Below are positions 51,541-60,175 of a stretch of DNA of 64,000 nt, one piece after another. The position numbers were made by a program, and so were the translations under genes. The notes under the pieces are model-generated. The model was not told where the DNA came from. It saw nothing but the letters and a program-made list of their open reading frames with translations, and did no database searches. Origin of the DNA: Kitasatospora aureofaciens (lineage in GTDB: Bacteria > Actinomycetota > Actinomycetes > Streptomycetales > Streptomycetaceae); contig NZ_JAHTKP010000006.1 of assembly GCF_019192735.1 (NCBI RefSeq), forward strand, positions 124,001 through 188,000. The letters are read 5' to 3'. Positions within the stretch are counted from its first letter, which is position 1. Each line of letters opens with the position of its first letter.

Positions 51541-52773
51541 ATGGACACCATCACCGGCCACACCGACGACGTCACCCCCGACACCCCCGACGACTTCACC
51601 CCCGCCGAACGCGCCCGCGGCCGGGCCCTGCGCCGCGCCCAGCTCCCGTGGGCACTGGGCGGACGCCTGACGGGCCTCGCGCTCACCCTCGTACTCGGCC
51701 TCACCCCGGCCGGGGCCGGCCTGGTGACCGGCACCGGCGGCTGGTTCGGCGGCTCCCGCACCGCCGAGGTGCTGGCGGGAGCGGCGGCGCTCGTCGTCCT
51801 CGGCCAGGCGGCGCAGCTGCCGTTCGGCGCCGGGGTGCGGGTGGTCCGGGCCCGGTACGGCCTGGTGACGCAGGGCTGGGCCGACTGGGCGCTGGACGTG
51901 CTGCGCGGCCTGGCGCTGGCCCTCGTCCTCGTCCTGCCGCTCGCCCTCGGCCTGTTCGCGCTCACCGCGTGGTCGCCGGACCGCTGGTGGCTGCCGGCGG
52001 CGGGCGCGGCGGCGCTGCTCACGGCGGCGCTGTCGTTCCTCCACCCGCTGCTGATCGAGCCGGTCTTCAACCGCTTCACCCCGATGTCCGACGGCCCGCT
52101 GCGCAACTCCCTGCTGGCGCTGGCCGAGCGGGACGCCGTACGGGTGCGGGACGTCCTGGTGGCGGACGCCTCCCGGCGGACCACCGCGCTCAACGCGTAC
52201 GTGTCCGGGCTGGGCCCGACCCGCCGGATCGTCGCGTACGACACGCTGCTGTCGACGGCCGAGCCGCGCGAGGTGGAGCTGGTGGTCGCGCACGAGCTGG
52301 GGCACGTGAAGCACCGGGACGTGCTGACCGGCACCCTGCTGGGCGCGGTGGGCGCGGCCGTGGCGGTGGGCGTGCTGGGCCTGCTGAGCACCTGGCACCC
52401 CCTTCTGGCGGCAGCCGGGGCGGCGGACGCGGCCGACCCGCGCGCGCTGCCGCTGCTGGCGGCGTGCGCGGCGCTGCTGGGCACGCTGTCGGGGCCGGCG
52501 CAGTGCGCGGTGAGCCGCCGGATCGAGGCCAGGGCGGACCGGCACGCCCTCGAAGTCACGGCGGACGCCGGGCAGTTCATCGCGATGCAGCGCAGACTGG
52601 CACTGGTCAACGTGTCCGATGTCGACCCGCCCCGGGTGCTTGAGCTACTGTTCGCCACTCACCCGAGTGCGACCCGCCGGATCGCCGCCGCCCGCGCCTG
52701 GCAGGTGGCGGAACAGGCGGCGGAACAGGCAGCGGGCCGAGCTGCGGACGGCCCCACGAACGATCCCGCCTGA
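51541..52773 (+). CDS. M48-family (Ste24-like) membrane metallopeptidase
   Basis: A 410-residue membrane protease. Hydrophobic helices lie near residues 38-58, 80-98, 120-142 and 150-172. The zinc site HELGH is at residues 251-255 (VVAHELGHVKHRD), with the downstream glutamate in RRIEARADRHAL as the third ligand. The surrounding RFTPMSDGPLRNSLLALAERDAVRVRDVLVADASRRTTALNAYVSGLGPTRRIV is typical of CAAX protease/Ste24-type members; bacterial copies take part in membrane-protein quality control. All active-site residues are intact. A MarR gene follows 45 bp later on the same strand. Confidence 0.9.
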   Translation: MDTITGHTDDVTPDTPDDFTPAERARGRALRRAQLPWALGGRLTGLALTLVLGLTPAGAGLVTGTGGWFGGSRTAEVLAGAAALVVLGQAAQLPFGAGVRVVRARYGLVTQGWADWALDVLRGLALALVLVLPLALGLFALTAWSPDRWWLPAAGAAALLTAALSFLHPLLIEPVFNRFTPMSDGPLRNSLLALAERDAVRVRDVLVADASRRTTALNAYVSGLGPTRRIVAYDTLLSTAEPREVELVVAHELGHVKHRDVLTGTLLGAVGAAVAVGVLGLLSTWHPLLAAAGAADAADPRALPLLAACAALLGTLSGPAQCAVSRRIEARADRHALEVTADAGQFIAMQRRLALVNVSDVDPPRVLELLFATHPSATRRIAAARAWQVAEQAAEQAAGRAADGPTNDPA

Positions 52774-52777
52774 ACCC

Positions 52778-52792
52778 GTTGTATAATGCAAC
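52778..52792. promoter_or_regulatory. MarR-type operator overlapping a -10 box
   Basis: GTTGTATAATGCAAC is an imperfect palindrome of the TTG...CAA kind bound by MarR proteins, and its centre is a perfect TATAAT -10 box (52782-52787). The following MarR gene starts about 30 bp downstream, so the regulator would block its own promoter. Confidence 0.65.
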
Positions 52793-52818
52793 AAAATTCC
52801 CGAGGAGGTAGGACCGCC

Positions 52819-53241
52819 GTGCCCGGCCGCCAGTCGTCGATCGACACCATCCAGCGCGAGCTGACCGCCTTCGCCCGCCGCGCCCGGCACAAGGCCTCCC
52901 AGCTGCACCCCGACCTCTCCCTGGTCACCTACAGCATCCTCGACCTGATCACCGAGCGAGGCGGCTGCCGGGCCGCCGACGTGGCCGCGCACTTCATGCT
53001 CGACAAGTCCACCGTCAGCCGCCAGGTCACCGCCCTGGAGAAGCTCGGCCTGCTGCGCCGCGAGGCCGACCCGGACGACCAGCGCGGCCAGATCCTGCGC
53101 GCCACCGACGCCGGGCTCACCCTCCTGCGGGACGCCAACGAGCAGCGCCGGACGGCCTTCACCGCCCGCTTCACCGACTGGTCCGACGAGGACGTCGCCC
53201 GCTTCGCCGACTACCTCGCCCGCTACGGCGCCGAGGGCTGA
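52819..53241 (+). CDS. MarR-family transcriptional regulator (probably autoregulated)
   Basis: A 140-residue MarR protein. The winged-helix core is LVTYSILDLITERGGCRAADVAAHFMLDKSTVSRQVTALEKLGLLRR, with the wing EADPDDQRGQILRATDAG. The start is the GTG at 52819 because GAGGAGG lies 11 bp before it. A longer frame begins at 52786, but that ATG falls inside the operator palindrome. It probably represses itself through the site at 52778-52792. No obvious target gene follows closely; the PP2C gene begins 83 bp after it and may be in the same regulon. Confidence 0.85.
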   Translation: MPGRQSSIDTIQRELTAFARRARHKASQLHPDLSLVTYSILDLITERGGCRAADVAAHFMLDKSTVSRQVTALEKLGLLRREADPDDQRGQILRATDAGLTLLRDANEQRRTAFTARFTDWSDEDVARFADYLARYGAEG

Positions 53242-53323
53242 GCCGCACCCCCCTCCACCACACGCGAGGCGCCCCGACACACGGCGCCCCACAAACAAGG
53301 CCCCGGAAACAAGGCCCCCGGGG

Positions 53324-54538
53324 GTGCGCCCCACCACCCCCACGGTGTACAGAGGAGAGGTGCCACTACGGCAGCGAGACCGTGACCCGCGCCCCCGCGC
53401 CCGCCGCCGCTCGTGGCGGCCCGACCGCCGCGTCCTGACGGCGCTCTCGCTCGCGCTGATCGTGCTGATCACCGTCGTCGACGTCCTCTCCCCGCCGGAG
53501 ATCCACCTCGGCCCGCTGCTGATCATCGCCCCCGCCCTCACCGCCTCCTACGCCGGAGCCCGGGCGACCGCCGGCGTCGCCCTGCTGGCACTCGCCGGGC
53601 TCACCGTCATCGGCCTGGCCCGGGACGGCCTCACCACCGCCAACCACGAGACCCAGCTCGTCGCCCAGCTCGCCGCGTCGATCCTGATCGTCGGCGTGCG
53701 GGTGCTGCGCGACCGGCACGAACGCGAGCTGGCCCGGGTCCGCTCGGTGTCCGAGGCCGCCCAGCAGGTGCTGCTGCGCCCCCTCCCGGACCGGATCGGG
53801 TCGCTGCACCTCGCCTCCGTCTACCTGGCCGCCGAGGCCGAGGCGCAGGTCGGCGGGGACCTGTACGCGGCGGCCCGCACCGCCACCGGCACCCGACTGC
53901 TGGTCGGCGACGTCCGCGGCAAGGGCCTGGCCTCGCTCGGCGACGCCGCCCTGCTGCTCGGTGCCTTCCGCGCCGCCGCCCACCTGCACGCCGACCTGCC
54001 CGGGCTCGCCGCCTACCTGGACGGCAGCGTCTGCTGGGACCTCGCCCAGCTCGTCGACCAGGCCCGCCGCCGACGCCTCCGCGGGGACGGGCCGGGGGAC
54101 GAGGACGCCGACCCGGACGACCGCGCCGAGTCCTTCATCACGGCCGTCCTGCTCGACATCCCCGACGACGACCCGGTGGTCCGCCTGATCGACTGCGGCC
54201 ACCCGCCCCCGCTGCTGCTGCACGCCGACGGCCTCAGCCCGCTCATCGCCCGCCACGCGGCACCCCCGCTCGGCCTCGGCGAACTGGCCCCGACCTCGTA
54301 CGAGGTGGAGACGTTCCCGTTCGAGCCCGGCGACCGGCTGCTGATCTACACCGACGGCGTGATCGAGGCCCGCGACGCCCGCAAGCGCTTCTACCCGCTC
54401 ACCGAACGCGTCGCCGCCTGGCAGTCCGACCGCCCGTCCGTCCTCCTCCACCGCCTCCGCCGCGACCTCCTGGCCCACGTCGGCGGGCGCCTGGACGACG
54501 ACGCGGCCATGGTCGTCGTCGAACGGCTCCCGGACTAG
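53324..54538 (+). CDS. membrane PP2C/SpoIIE-type serine phosphatase
   Basis: A 404-residue protein. After a basic N-terminus come two or three membrane helices (VLTALSLALIVLITVVDVL, GPLLIIAPALTASYAGA, TAGVALLALAGLTVIGLA). A SpoIIE-like PP2C domain fills the rest, with AQVGGDLYAA and LLVGDVRGKGLASLGDAALLLG for the first metal aspartates, LIDCGHPPPLLL, LLIYTDGVIEARD, and DDDAAMVVV for the last aspartates. These enzymes dephosphorylate anti-sigma-factor antagonists or related switch proteins. The start used is a GTG at 53324; GTG codons at 53345 and 53360 (after AGAGGAG) are alternatives. An acidic loop (RGDGPGDEDADPDD) interrupts the core. Confidence 0.85.
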   Translation: MRPTTPTVYRGEVPLRQRDRDPRPRARRRSWRPDRRVLTALSLALIVLITVVDVLSPPEIHLGPLLIIAPALTASYAGARATAGVALLALAGLTVIGLARDGLTTANHETQLVAQLAASILIVGVRVLRDRHERELARVRSVSEAAQQVLLRPLPDRIGSLHLASVYLAAEAEAQVGGDLYAAARTATGTRLLVGDVRGKGLASLGDAALLLGAFRAAAHLHADLPGLAAYLDGSVCWDLAQLVDQARRRRLRGDGPGDEDADPDDRAESFITAVLLDIPDDDPVVRLIDCGHPPPLLLHADGLSPLIARHAAPPLGLGELAPTSYEVETFPFEPGDRLLIYTDGVIEARDARKRFYPLTERVAAWQSDRPSVLLHRLRRDLLAHVGGRLDDDAAMVVVERLPD

Positions 54539-54763
54539 AGCCAGGTGGTCAAGACAGCTACGGCCTGTACGGCAGCTGCGGGACGACGAAGCAGGTGGTC
54601 GTCATCGACGGCACCTGGGTGACCCAGCCGCCCTTTCCGCCCTGCGCCGAGTCCTGCCGGCGGGCGGCGTCGAGGCAGGCGCCCGGCAGAGCGCCGCGTT
54701 GCCGCGCGTTTCCATGGCGTCGAACAGCAGCTGCGAGCCGTCCGCGCGGACACTGCCGACCCG
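54539..54763. other. 225-bp gap with possible gene remnant
   Basis: No complete gene is seen. On the plus strand YGSCGTTKQVVVIDGTW and PFPPCAESCRRAAS, and on the minus strand FDAMETRGNAALCR, both look somewhat protein-like, so part of this may be a decayed small gene. Both readings are too short and lack convincing starts. Confidence 0.3.
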
Positions 54764-55552
54764 CTACTGCGCCAGATACCCGCCGTCCACCGGGAGAACG
54801 GCCCCGGTGATGAAGGACGCCTCGTCGGAGGCCAGGAACAGCACCGCCGCCGCGACCTCCGCAGGGGAGCCGAGCCGCCCCATGGGGTGCAGTTTCTCGA
54901 TCGCGGCGAGGTACTCGGGGCCGCCGGGTTCGTCGCGCAGGCGGCTGACCCGCTCGGTGCTGATGGTGCCGGGGGCGACCGCGTTGACCCGGATGCCGCG
55001 GTCGGCCCATTCGACGGCCAGGTGCTTGGTGAGGCCGGAGGCGACGAACTTGGCGGGCCCGTAGACCGCCTGGCCGCGCTGGCCGGCCTCGCCGGAGATG
55101 GAGGAGAGGCAGACGATCGAGCCGCCGGGCCGGTCCTGGGCGGTCATCGCCTGCACCGCGTACTTGCAGGTGAGGAACATGCCGCGGCCGTCGATGCCCA
55201 TGACATGGTCCCAGTCCTCGGCGGTGGCCTCGGTGATCTCCATGAGCGGGATCACGCCGGCGTTGGCGACCAGGACGTCGATCCGGCCGTGCCGTTCGAC
55301 GGCGGCGTCGACCATCCGGCGGGCGTCCTCGTCGCGGGCGACGTCGCCGACCACCGTGCCGATGTCGTGGGGCAGTTGGTCGGCCAGTCGGCGCAGCCCG
55401 TCGGCGTCGACGTCGGTCGCGACCACCACCGCACCCTCGCGGGCGAAGCGTTCGGCGACGGCCCGGCCGATGCCGCTCGCCGCGCCTGTCACGACGCAGG
55501 ACTTGCCCGCGAGCCGTCCGTCCCCAGCATCTGTTGCGTTCACAGTCACCAT
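54764..55552 (-). CDS. short-chain dehydrogenase/reductase
   Basis: A 262-residue classical SDR. It has the NAD(P)-binding motif TGAASGIG near residues 22-29, the acidic cofactor residue in VVATDVDADG, NAG in VLVANAGVI, the catalytic serine in IVCLSSISG, and YxxxK in AVYGPAKFVASG. The C-terminus ITGAVLPVDGGYLAQ is standard. It reduces or oxidises a carbonyl or alcohol group; the acidic residue after beta-2 suggests NAD preference. I begin at the ATG ending at 55552 rather than the longer frame. The gene stands alone. Confidence 0.9.
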   Translation of the reverse strand: MVTVNATDAGDGRLAGKSCVVTGAASGIGRAVAERFAREGAVVVATDVDADGLRRLADQLPHDIGTVVGDVARDEDARRMVDAAVERHGRIDVLVANAGVIPLMEITEATAEDWDHVMGIDGRGMFLTCKYAVQAMTAQDRPGGSIVCLSSISGEAGQRGQAVYGPAKFVASGLTKHLAVEWADRGIRVNAVAPGTISTERVSRLRDEPGGPEYLAAIEKLHPMGRLGSPAEVAAAVLFLASDEASFITGAVLPVDGGYLAQ

Positions 55553-55801
55553 GACGCTCGACTCTACCGACGACACATCAGAACGCCTGGCATGACGCAC
55601 AGTTGATCACCGCTGGGCGCCGAGGAGCAGCCAGAGCTCGGCCGGACGGCCCGGTCGGCCGCCCGCACCCGGTCAACCCTGGCCAACCACGGCCAACCGA
55701 TCGGGTGCCCGCATGTCGTCCGGACGGCCGCAGGGCGTGATCACGGGACTTCCGCGCGTCGAATGACGCCGAACGGGCGAGCAGACGGGTGAGCAGGGAA
55801 C

Positions 55802-56731
55802 TCACACGGTGAGCACGATCTTCCCGCGCACGTGCCCGTGCTCGCTCAGCCGGTGTGCCTCGGCCGCCTCCGCCAGCGGGAACACCCGGTGCAGCGGCAG
55901 CCGCAGCTCGCCCGCCGCGTGCAGCGCGAGCGCCGCCGCGAACGCGCGCCCGTGGTACATCTCGCCGCCCTCGGCACCGGCGGAGAGGCGGATCCCGTGC
56001 TCCTCGGCGCCCGCGAAGTCCGCGATCGTCAGCACCCGGTCCGCACTGCCGGTCAGCTCGACCGACAGCGGCAGCACCCCGCCCAGGCCGGCCACGTCCA
56101 GCGCCCGGTCCACGCCGCGCGGTGCGGCGGCCCGCACCCGTTCGGCCAGCCCGTCGCCGTACGTGACCGGGATCGCGCCCAGCTCGCGCAGGTACGCGTG
56201 GTTGCCCTCGCTCGCGGTGCCGATCACGGTGATGCCGCGCGCCCGGGCGAACTGCAGCACCAGGGTGCCGACCCCGCCCGCCGCGCCGTGCACCAGCAGT
56301 GTCTCGCCGGCCTGCACGCCCAGGACGTCCAGCGCCCGTTCGGCGGTCTCGGCCGCCACCGGGATCGCCGCGGCCTCCTCCCAGCTCAGCGTGGCCGGCT
56401 TGCGTGCCAGCAGGCCGGCGGGCACCAGCACGTGTTCGGCGTGCGCGCCGCCCATCACGGCGCCGAACACCTCGTCGCCGGGCGCCCACGCGGTCACGTC
56501 CGGGCCGACCGCCCGCACCACGCCGGCCAGTTCGAAGCCGGGCACGAACGGGAGGGTGACGGGGAACACCGCGGTCAGCACGCCGGCGCGGAGCTTGTGG
56601 TCGAGCGGGTTGACGCCCGCCGCGCGGACCTCGACCAGCACCTGGCCGGGGCCCGGCGCGGGCAGCTCGACGTCGATCGGGCGCAGCACGTCCGCGCCGC
56701 CGAACTCGGGGAAGGCGATCGCCTTGGTCAT
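55802..56731 (-). CDS. NADP-dependent quinone oxidoreductase-like MDR protein
   Basis: A 309-residue medium-chain reductase of the zinc-less quinone-oxidoreductase group. It has MTKAIAFPEFGGADVLRPIDVELPAPG at the start, VRAAGVNPLDHKLRAG, and the Rossmann motif LLVHGAAGGVGTLVLQFARARG near residue 145. No structural or catalytic zinc ligands are evident. It ends HVRGKIVLTV, the usual family end. It probably reduces quinones or enones with NADPH. It is divergent from a LuxR-type regulator, with 169 bp between starts, so that regulator may control it. Confidence 0.9.
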   Translation of the reverse strand: MTKAIAFPEFGGADVLRPIDVELPAPGPGQVLVEVRAAGVNPLDHKLRAGVLTAVFPVTLPFVPGFELAGVVRAVGPDVTAWAPGDEVFGAVMGGAHAEHVLVPAGLLARKPATLSWEEAAAIPVAAETAERALDVLGVQAGETLLVHGAAGGVGTLVLQFARARGITVIGTASEGNHAYLRELGAIPVTYGDGLAERVRAAAPRGVDRALDVAGLGGVLPLSVELTGSADRVLTIADFAGAEEHGIRLSAGAEGGEMYHGRAFAAALALHAAGELRLPLHRVFPLAEAAEAHRLSEHGHVRGKIVLTV

Positions 56732-56900
56732 GGAATTCCCTTGCCTTTGCTAGGAGTTCAGCCGATGAGGTCGATGAGGTCATCGGCGGTACGTCTCCAG
56801 CCTCGGGCACGGCCGGTCTGGGATCGGCCCGTCTTTCGAACGGTTCCACCTGTCCGAACGGCCAGGCCGGCCGGCACCCGGCGGGGCTAGGCTGGTCGGC

Positions 56901-58346
56901 ATGGACGATCGGCGCACGGACACCCAGCGCAGGGACACTCAGCACACGGACACCCAGCGCAGGGACACTCGGCGCACGGAGACCCGGCGCACGGAGATGG
57001 ACTGGCAGAGCGCCTGGGGGCGCCCCGAGGACGCGCTCGCCCGGGCCGTCGAGGTGCTGCGCGCCCCCCGGCCGAACATCCTGCCCCGCCTCTCCGAGGC
57101 GCTCGCCACGCTCGTCCCGCACGTGGCGATCGCCCAGCTCAGCGGCGTCTGCACGTACTCCCCCGCGCTCGCCTTCGGCCTGCCGGGGCCGGCCGGGGAC
57201 GTCCCCGGGGAGGTCAGCAGCCTGGAGCTCGCCCGGCTGGCCGAGACCACCGCCGCCGAGACCACCGCCGGTGGGACGGCCGACGGCCGGCCGTGGCAGG
57301 GCGAGGCCGAACTCGCGGGCCGGAAGCGGCCCGTGGTGGTCGTCGCGGCGAAGCCGGAGAACAGCAACACGGCGGTGCTGGTGCTCGTCCGGGAGACCGC
57401 CGCACCGGTGGCCGACGGCGCGCTCGCTGTCCTCCAGCAGTTTTGGGAGCTGCTCACCACCCACTCGCACCACCGCGCCACCGACGCCGCCCCCAAGCAC
57501 GCGGCGGCCTCCCGCGCCTCGGCGAACGCCCGGGCCCGCGCGATCGCCGAGTTCACCGGCATGCACAGCGCGGCGCTCTCCGCGATCCTCGCGCCGCTGC
57601 GCTCACCGGCCCTGGACGACGCCACCGCGCGCCGCAGCGCCACCGAACTCGCCGTCACCGCGCTCCTGAACCTGCGGGCGGGCGCCGAACTCGACCGGGC
57701 GCTGAGCGAGGAACCGGCCGACACCGCGTTCGCCCGGCTCGCCGACGACCTGCGCCCGCTGCTGCGGCACGGCCGGGTCCGGCTCGACCTGGCACCCCCG
57801 GCGGAGACCGCGCGGTCCGTCCCCGCCGACACCGCGCACACCGCCCGGGACGCCGTCCGCGCGACCGTCCTCACCATGCTCGACCAGGAGGGCCTGACCA
57901 GACTGCACGTCAGCTGGGCCTTCACCGGCGACACGCTGCGGGCGGTGGTCCGGGACGACGGCCCCGGCCTGCTCGCCGCCGACGCGCTCGCCGTCCACCG
58001 CACCGCCGACCGGATCGCCGCCCTCGGCGGCCGGGCCACCGTGGAGGCCGTGCCCGGCTGGGGCAGCACGGTGACGGTCGACCTGCCGCTCGTCGCCCCC
58101 GAACCGGCCCTCGCCACCGACCCGTTGGACGGCCTCCAGCCGCGCGAACGCGAGGTCCTGGACCAGCTCGCCCACGGCCGCCGCAACCGCGAGATCGCCC
58201 AGGCCCTGCACATCAGCGAGTCGACGGTGAAGTTTCACGTCGCGAACATCCTGGCGAAGCTGGGCGTCGCCTCCCGAGGCGAGGCCGCGGCCCTCGCCCA
58301 CCGGGCCGGGATGCCGGCGGCGCCGGGGCTGTACGTGGCGTCATGA
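56901..58346 (+). CDS. LuxR-type regulator with ATPase-like domain
   Basis: A 481-residue protein. The first 32 codons are a tandem repeat (DTQRRDTQHTDTQ-like), after which MDWQSAWGRPEDALARAVEVLR begins the folded part. The centre resembles a GAF-like sensor, and residues 330-400 resemble a HATPase domain (RAVVRDDGPGLLAADALAVHRTADRIAALGGRATVEAVPGWGSTVTVDLPL). The end is a LuxR helix-turn-helix (LQPREREVLDQLAHGRRNREIAQALHISESTVKFHVANIL). So it joins kinase-like ATP binding with DNA binding in one chain. The ATG at 56901 follows TAGGCT by about 8 nt, a leaderless pattern; an ATG at 56997 after the repeats is the alternative. It is divergent from the oxidoreductase gene. Confidence 0.8.
   Translation: MDDRRTDTQRRDTQHTDTQRRDTRRTETRRTEMDWQSAWGRPEDALARAVEVLRAPRPNILPRLSEALATLVPHVAIAQLSGVCTYSPALAFGLPGPAGDVPGEVSSLELARLAETTAAETTAGGTADGRPWQGEAELAGRKRPVVVVAAKPENSNTAVLVLVRETAAPVADGALAVLQQFWELLTTHSHHRATDAAPKHAAASRASANARARAIAEFTGMHSAALSAILAPLRSPALDDATARRSATELAVTALLNLRAGAELDRALSEEPADTAFARLADDLRPLLRHGRVRLDLAPPAETARSVPADTAHTARDAVRATVLTMLDQEGLTRLHVSWAFTGDTLRAVVRDDGPGLLAADALAVHRTADRIAALGGRATVEAVPGWGSTVTVDLPLVAPEPALATDPLDGLQPREREVLDQLAHGRRNREIAQALHISESTVKFHVANILAKLGVASRGEAAALAHRAGMPAAPGLYVAS
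56911..56996. repeat. 30-bp tandem repeat at the start of the LuxR-type gene
   Basis: Units 56911-56940 and 56941-56970 differ at only two or three bases, and a third partial copy runs to 56996. Each contains CACGGACACCCAGCGCAGGG. If translated it gives a charged Asp/Thr/Arg-rich tail; if the start is at 56997 it would instead be a repeat in the 5' leader, where a regulator could bind. Confidence 0.75.
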
Positions 58347-58380
58347 CGGACGCCCGGCGATTTGGATGAGCAGGCAGTGC

Positions 58381-58467
58381 TCAGCAGGCAGTACCCGGTG
58401 CCGCGCTCCAGCCGGTGTCGTTGTTGTCGGTGAAAGCGGCGTCAGGACAAGGGAAGGACTCAATCAT
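58381..58467 (-). CDS. possible small peptide gene
   Basis: A 28-codon frame with ATG at 58467, preceded by AGGGAG six bases upstream, a good ribosome site; another ATG lies two codons before. The peptide is acidic with aromatic residues and two cysteines, one at residue 7 (ESFPCPDAAF) and one as the last residue (WSAAPGTAC). It has no Lys or Arg and no signal peptide. It is too short for homology by eye. It could be a toxin, signal or modified-peptide precursor, or chance; no modification enzymes are adjacent. Confidence 0.35.
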   Translation of the reverse strand: MIESFPCPDAAFTDNNDTGWSAAPGTAC

Positions 58468-58562
58468 GGACATCTCCCTGGGCAAGGGGCCGCACAGACC
58501 CTGCTGACGATTAGAATCGCCGGCCTCGCCCCAAGACAAGCGAAATTCGCCGGAGAGGTGAC

Positions 58563-58994
58563 GTGACCGAGACAACCTGGGACCCGACCGCCCCCGGCAT
58601 CCTGCGCCTGCCCTCCGGCCGCCTCCTCCGCGGCCGCGGCCTGAGCCGCCCCCTGCCACCCGGCCCCCTCCCCACCTACGCGCTCTACCTGCTCGGCCGC
58701 CGCCCCGCCCCCGTCCCGTGGGAGAGCCGGTGGGTGCGCTGGCCCGACTTCCGCCTCCCCGCCGACCGCGCCGACGCCGAGGCCGCCTTCCGCGAGGCCT
58801 GGGAACGCTCCGCCACCGAACGCGTCGAGGTCGCCTGCACCGGCGGCCGCGGCCGCACCGGCACCGCCCTCGCCCGGATCGCCATCCTGGACGGCGTCCC
58901 GCCCACCGAGGCCGTCGCCTACGTCCGGGCTCACTACAGCCCGCACGCCGTCGAGACGCCCTGGCAGCGGCGGTACGTCGAACGGCGGCGCTAG
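58563..58994 (+). CDS. protein tyrosine phosphatase-like enzyme
   Basis: A 143-residue small phosphatase. The active-site loop EVACTGGRGRTGTA has the nucleophile C92 and the phosphate-binding R98 (C-x5-R). An upstream WVRWPDFRLPADRADA segment is placed where the general acid aspartate lies in other family members. Substrates may be phosphotyrosine or phosphoinositide-like. The GTG at 58563 follows GGAGAGGTGAC. The gene is compact, with no extra domains. The next 230 bp hold only a pseudogene, then the urease genes. Confidence 0.82.
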   Translation: MTETTWDPTAPGILRLPSGRLLRGRGLSRPLPPGPLPTYALYLLGRRPAPVPWESRWVRWPDFRLPADRADAEAAFREAWERSATERVEVACTGGRGRTGTALARIAILDGVPPTEAVAYVRAHYSPHAVETPWQRRYVERRR

Positions 58995-59044
58995 CCCCCA
59001 CGGTCGGGGACGTGCGCGCCACCGCCGAGCTGGGGCTGCGGGCC

Positions 59045-59225
59045 GTCGGGCCTCACGGGCGTTCGCCTTCGTCCGTACGCCGGAGCGGGACCACGATGTC
59101 TTCGTCTGGGACCACGAGACCGACAGCCGCTTCATGGTCGCCGGGCGGCTTCGCCAGTAGGTGGAGCGGAGCCTGCGCGAGGGCGGGGACTGGTACCGCC
59201 AGCGGCGCCGGTCCCCGCCGGTCAG
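59045..59225 (+). pseudogene. remnant of an SMI1/KNR4 (SUKH)-like gene
   Basis: On the plus strand FAFVRTPERDHDVFVWDHETDSRFMVAGRLRQ ends at a TAG at 59158, and the same frame then continues VERSLREGGDWYRQR. The pattern VWDHETDSR..VA..L..Y followed by EGGDWY is that of the C-terminal part of SUKH-type proteins often used as toxin immunity proteins. An internal stop and no start mark it as decayed. It lies between the phosphatase gene and the urease operon. Confidence 0.55.
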
Positions 59226-60175
59226 GTTTTGCGCAGGTCGGGCGCCGGGGCGCCGATCAGGAGCCGGCGGACCGCATCCCACGCGGCCCGTAGGGCGGCG
59301 GCGCAGGCCCGGGTGTCGGAGCCGAGGAGGCGGAGCCAGGCGCCGCTGTCGTCCGGCAGGACGCTCACCCCGTGGAGGAGGCCAAACGCAGAAAGGGCCT
59401 CGTGCAGGGTGTCGGCGACCAGCGTCGCGGGGGCCAGCGGGGTGATGGCGTAGAGGCTGGCCATGACGTCGTGGCCGGCCAGCACCGCCGGGCCGGTGAC
59501 GCCCGCGCCGCCGGGCTCCAGCCGGACGGTGTCGAGGGCGACCAACCGGCCGTCCGGGCGCCGCACTTCGAGGTCGGAGGCGAACACCTGGTAGGCGTTG
59601 CGCTCGCCCCGGGCGAGGCGGCCGGCGAGGACGGTCTCGCCGGCCAGCACGGTGGCGGTGGGGTCGACGGTGAGGACGGTGCGCTGGTAGAGGCGCGAGT
59701 CGACGAAGGGGATGACCGGCTCGGGCAGGTACTCGACGTAGGCGCGGGGGCCGGCGTCCAGGTTGACCAGCTGCGTCGCGTAGTCGAACTCCATCCGGTA
59801 GACCTTGGTGGCTGCCTGGGTAGTGAGGTGGGTCGCGGTGTCGGCCCCGCAGCGCAGGTCGGTCCTGAGCCGGTCGGCCTGGAGGACGCCGCCGCCGGTG
59901 GACATCAGGAAGGTGACCGCGAGGTCGGGGCGGGCCGGGTCGAAGTAGAGCGGGCGCATGATCTGCAGCGGCGACTTCTGGTAGTGGCCGGTGAGTTCGG
60001 TGCGCTCGCCGATCTTCTCGAAGGCCAGCTCCAGCAGGCCGACCTTGCCGGGGCGCCCGACCGCCAGGGTGTCGGGCGTCCCGGCGTACCGGCGGACCTC
60101 GTACGGGACGCGGGCCGGTTCGTAGTGCCGGGGGTCCAGCCGGGGCGGATCGAGAAGCAACGGGTCGACGGTCAT
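59222..60175 (-). CDS. ureD: urease accessory protein UreD
   Basis: A 317-residue UreD/UreH-type protein that assembles with UreF and UreG to load nickel and carbon dioxide into urease. Recognisable parts are [15 protein letters not shown] near residue 66, [37 protein letters not shown] near residues 90-125, and [16 protein letters not shown]. Length is normal to slightly long. Its ATG overlaps the ureG stop (ATGA), so it is coupled to ureG as the last gene of the operon. The C-terminal 20 residues are divergent. Confidence 0.9.
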   Translation of the reverse strand: MTVDPLLLDPPRLDPRHYEPARVPYEVRRYAGTPDTLAVGRPGKVGLLELAFEKIGERTELTGHYQKSPLQIMRPLYFDPARPDLAVTFLMSTGGGVLQADRLRTDLRCGADTATHLTTQAATKVYRMEFDYATQLVNLDAGPRAYVEYLPEPVIPFVDSRLYQRTVLTVDPTATVLAGETVLAGRLARGERNAYQVFASDLEVRRPDGRLVALDTVRLEPGGAGVTGPAVLAGHDVMASLYAITPLAPATLVADTLHEALSAFGLLHGVSVLPDDSGAWLRLLGSDTRACAAALRAAWDAVRRLLIGAPAPDLRKT

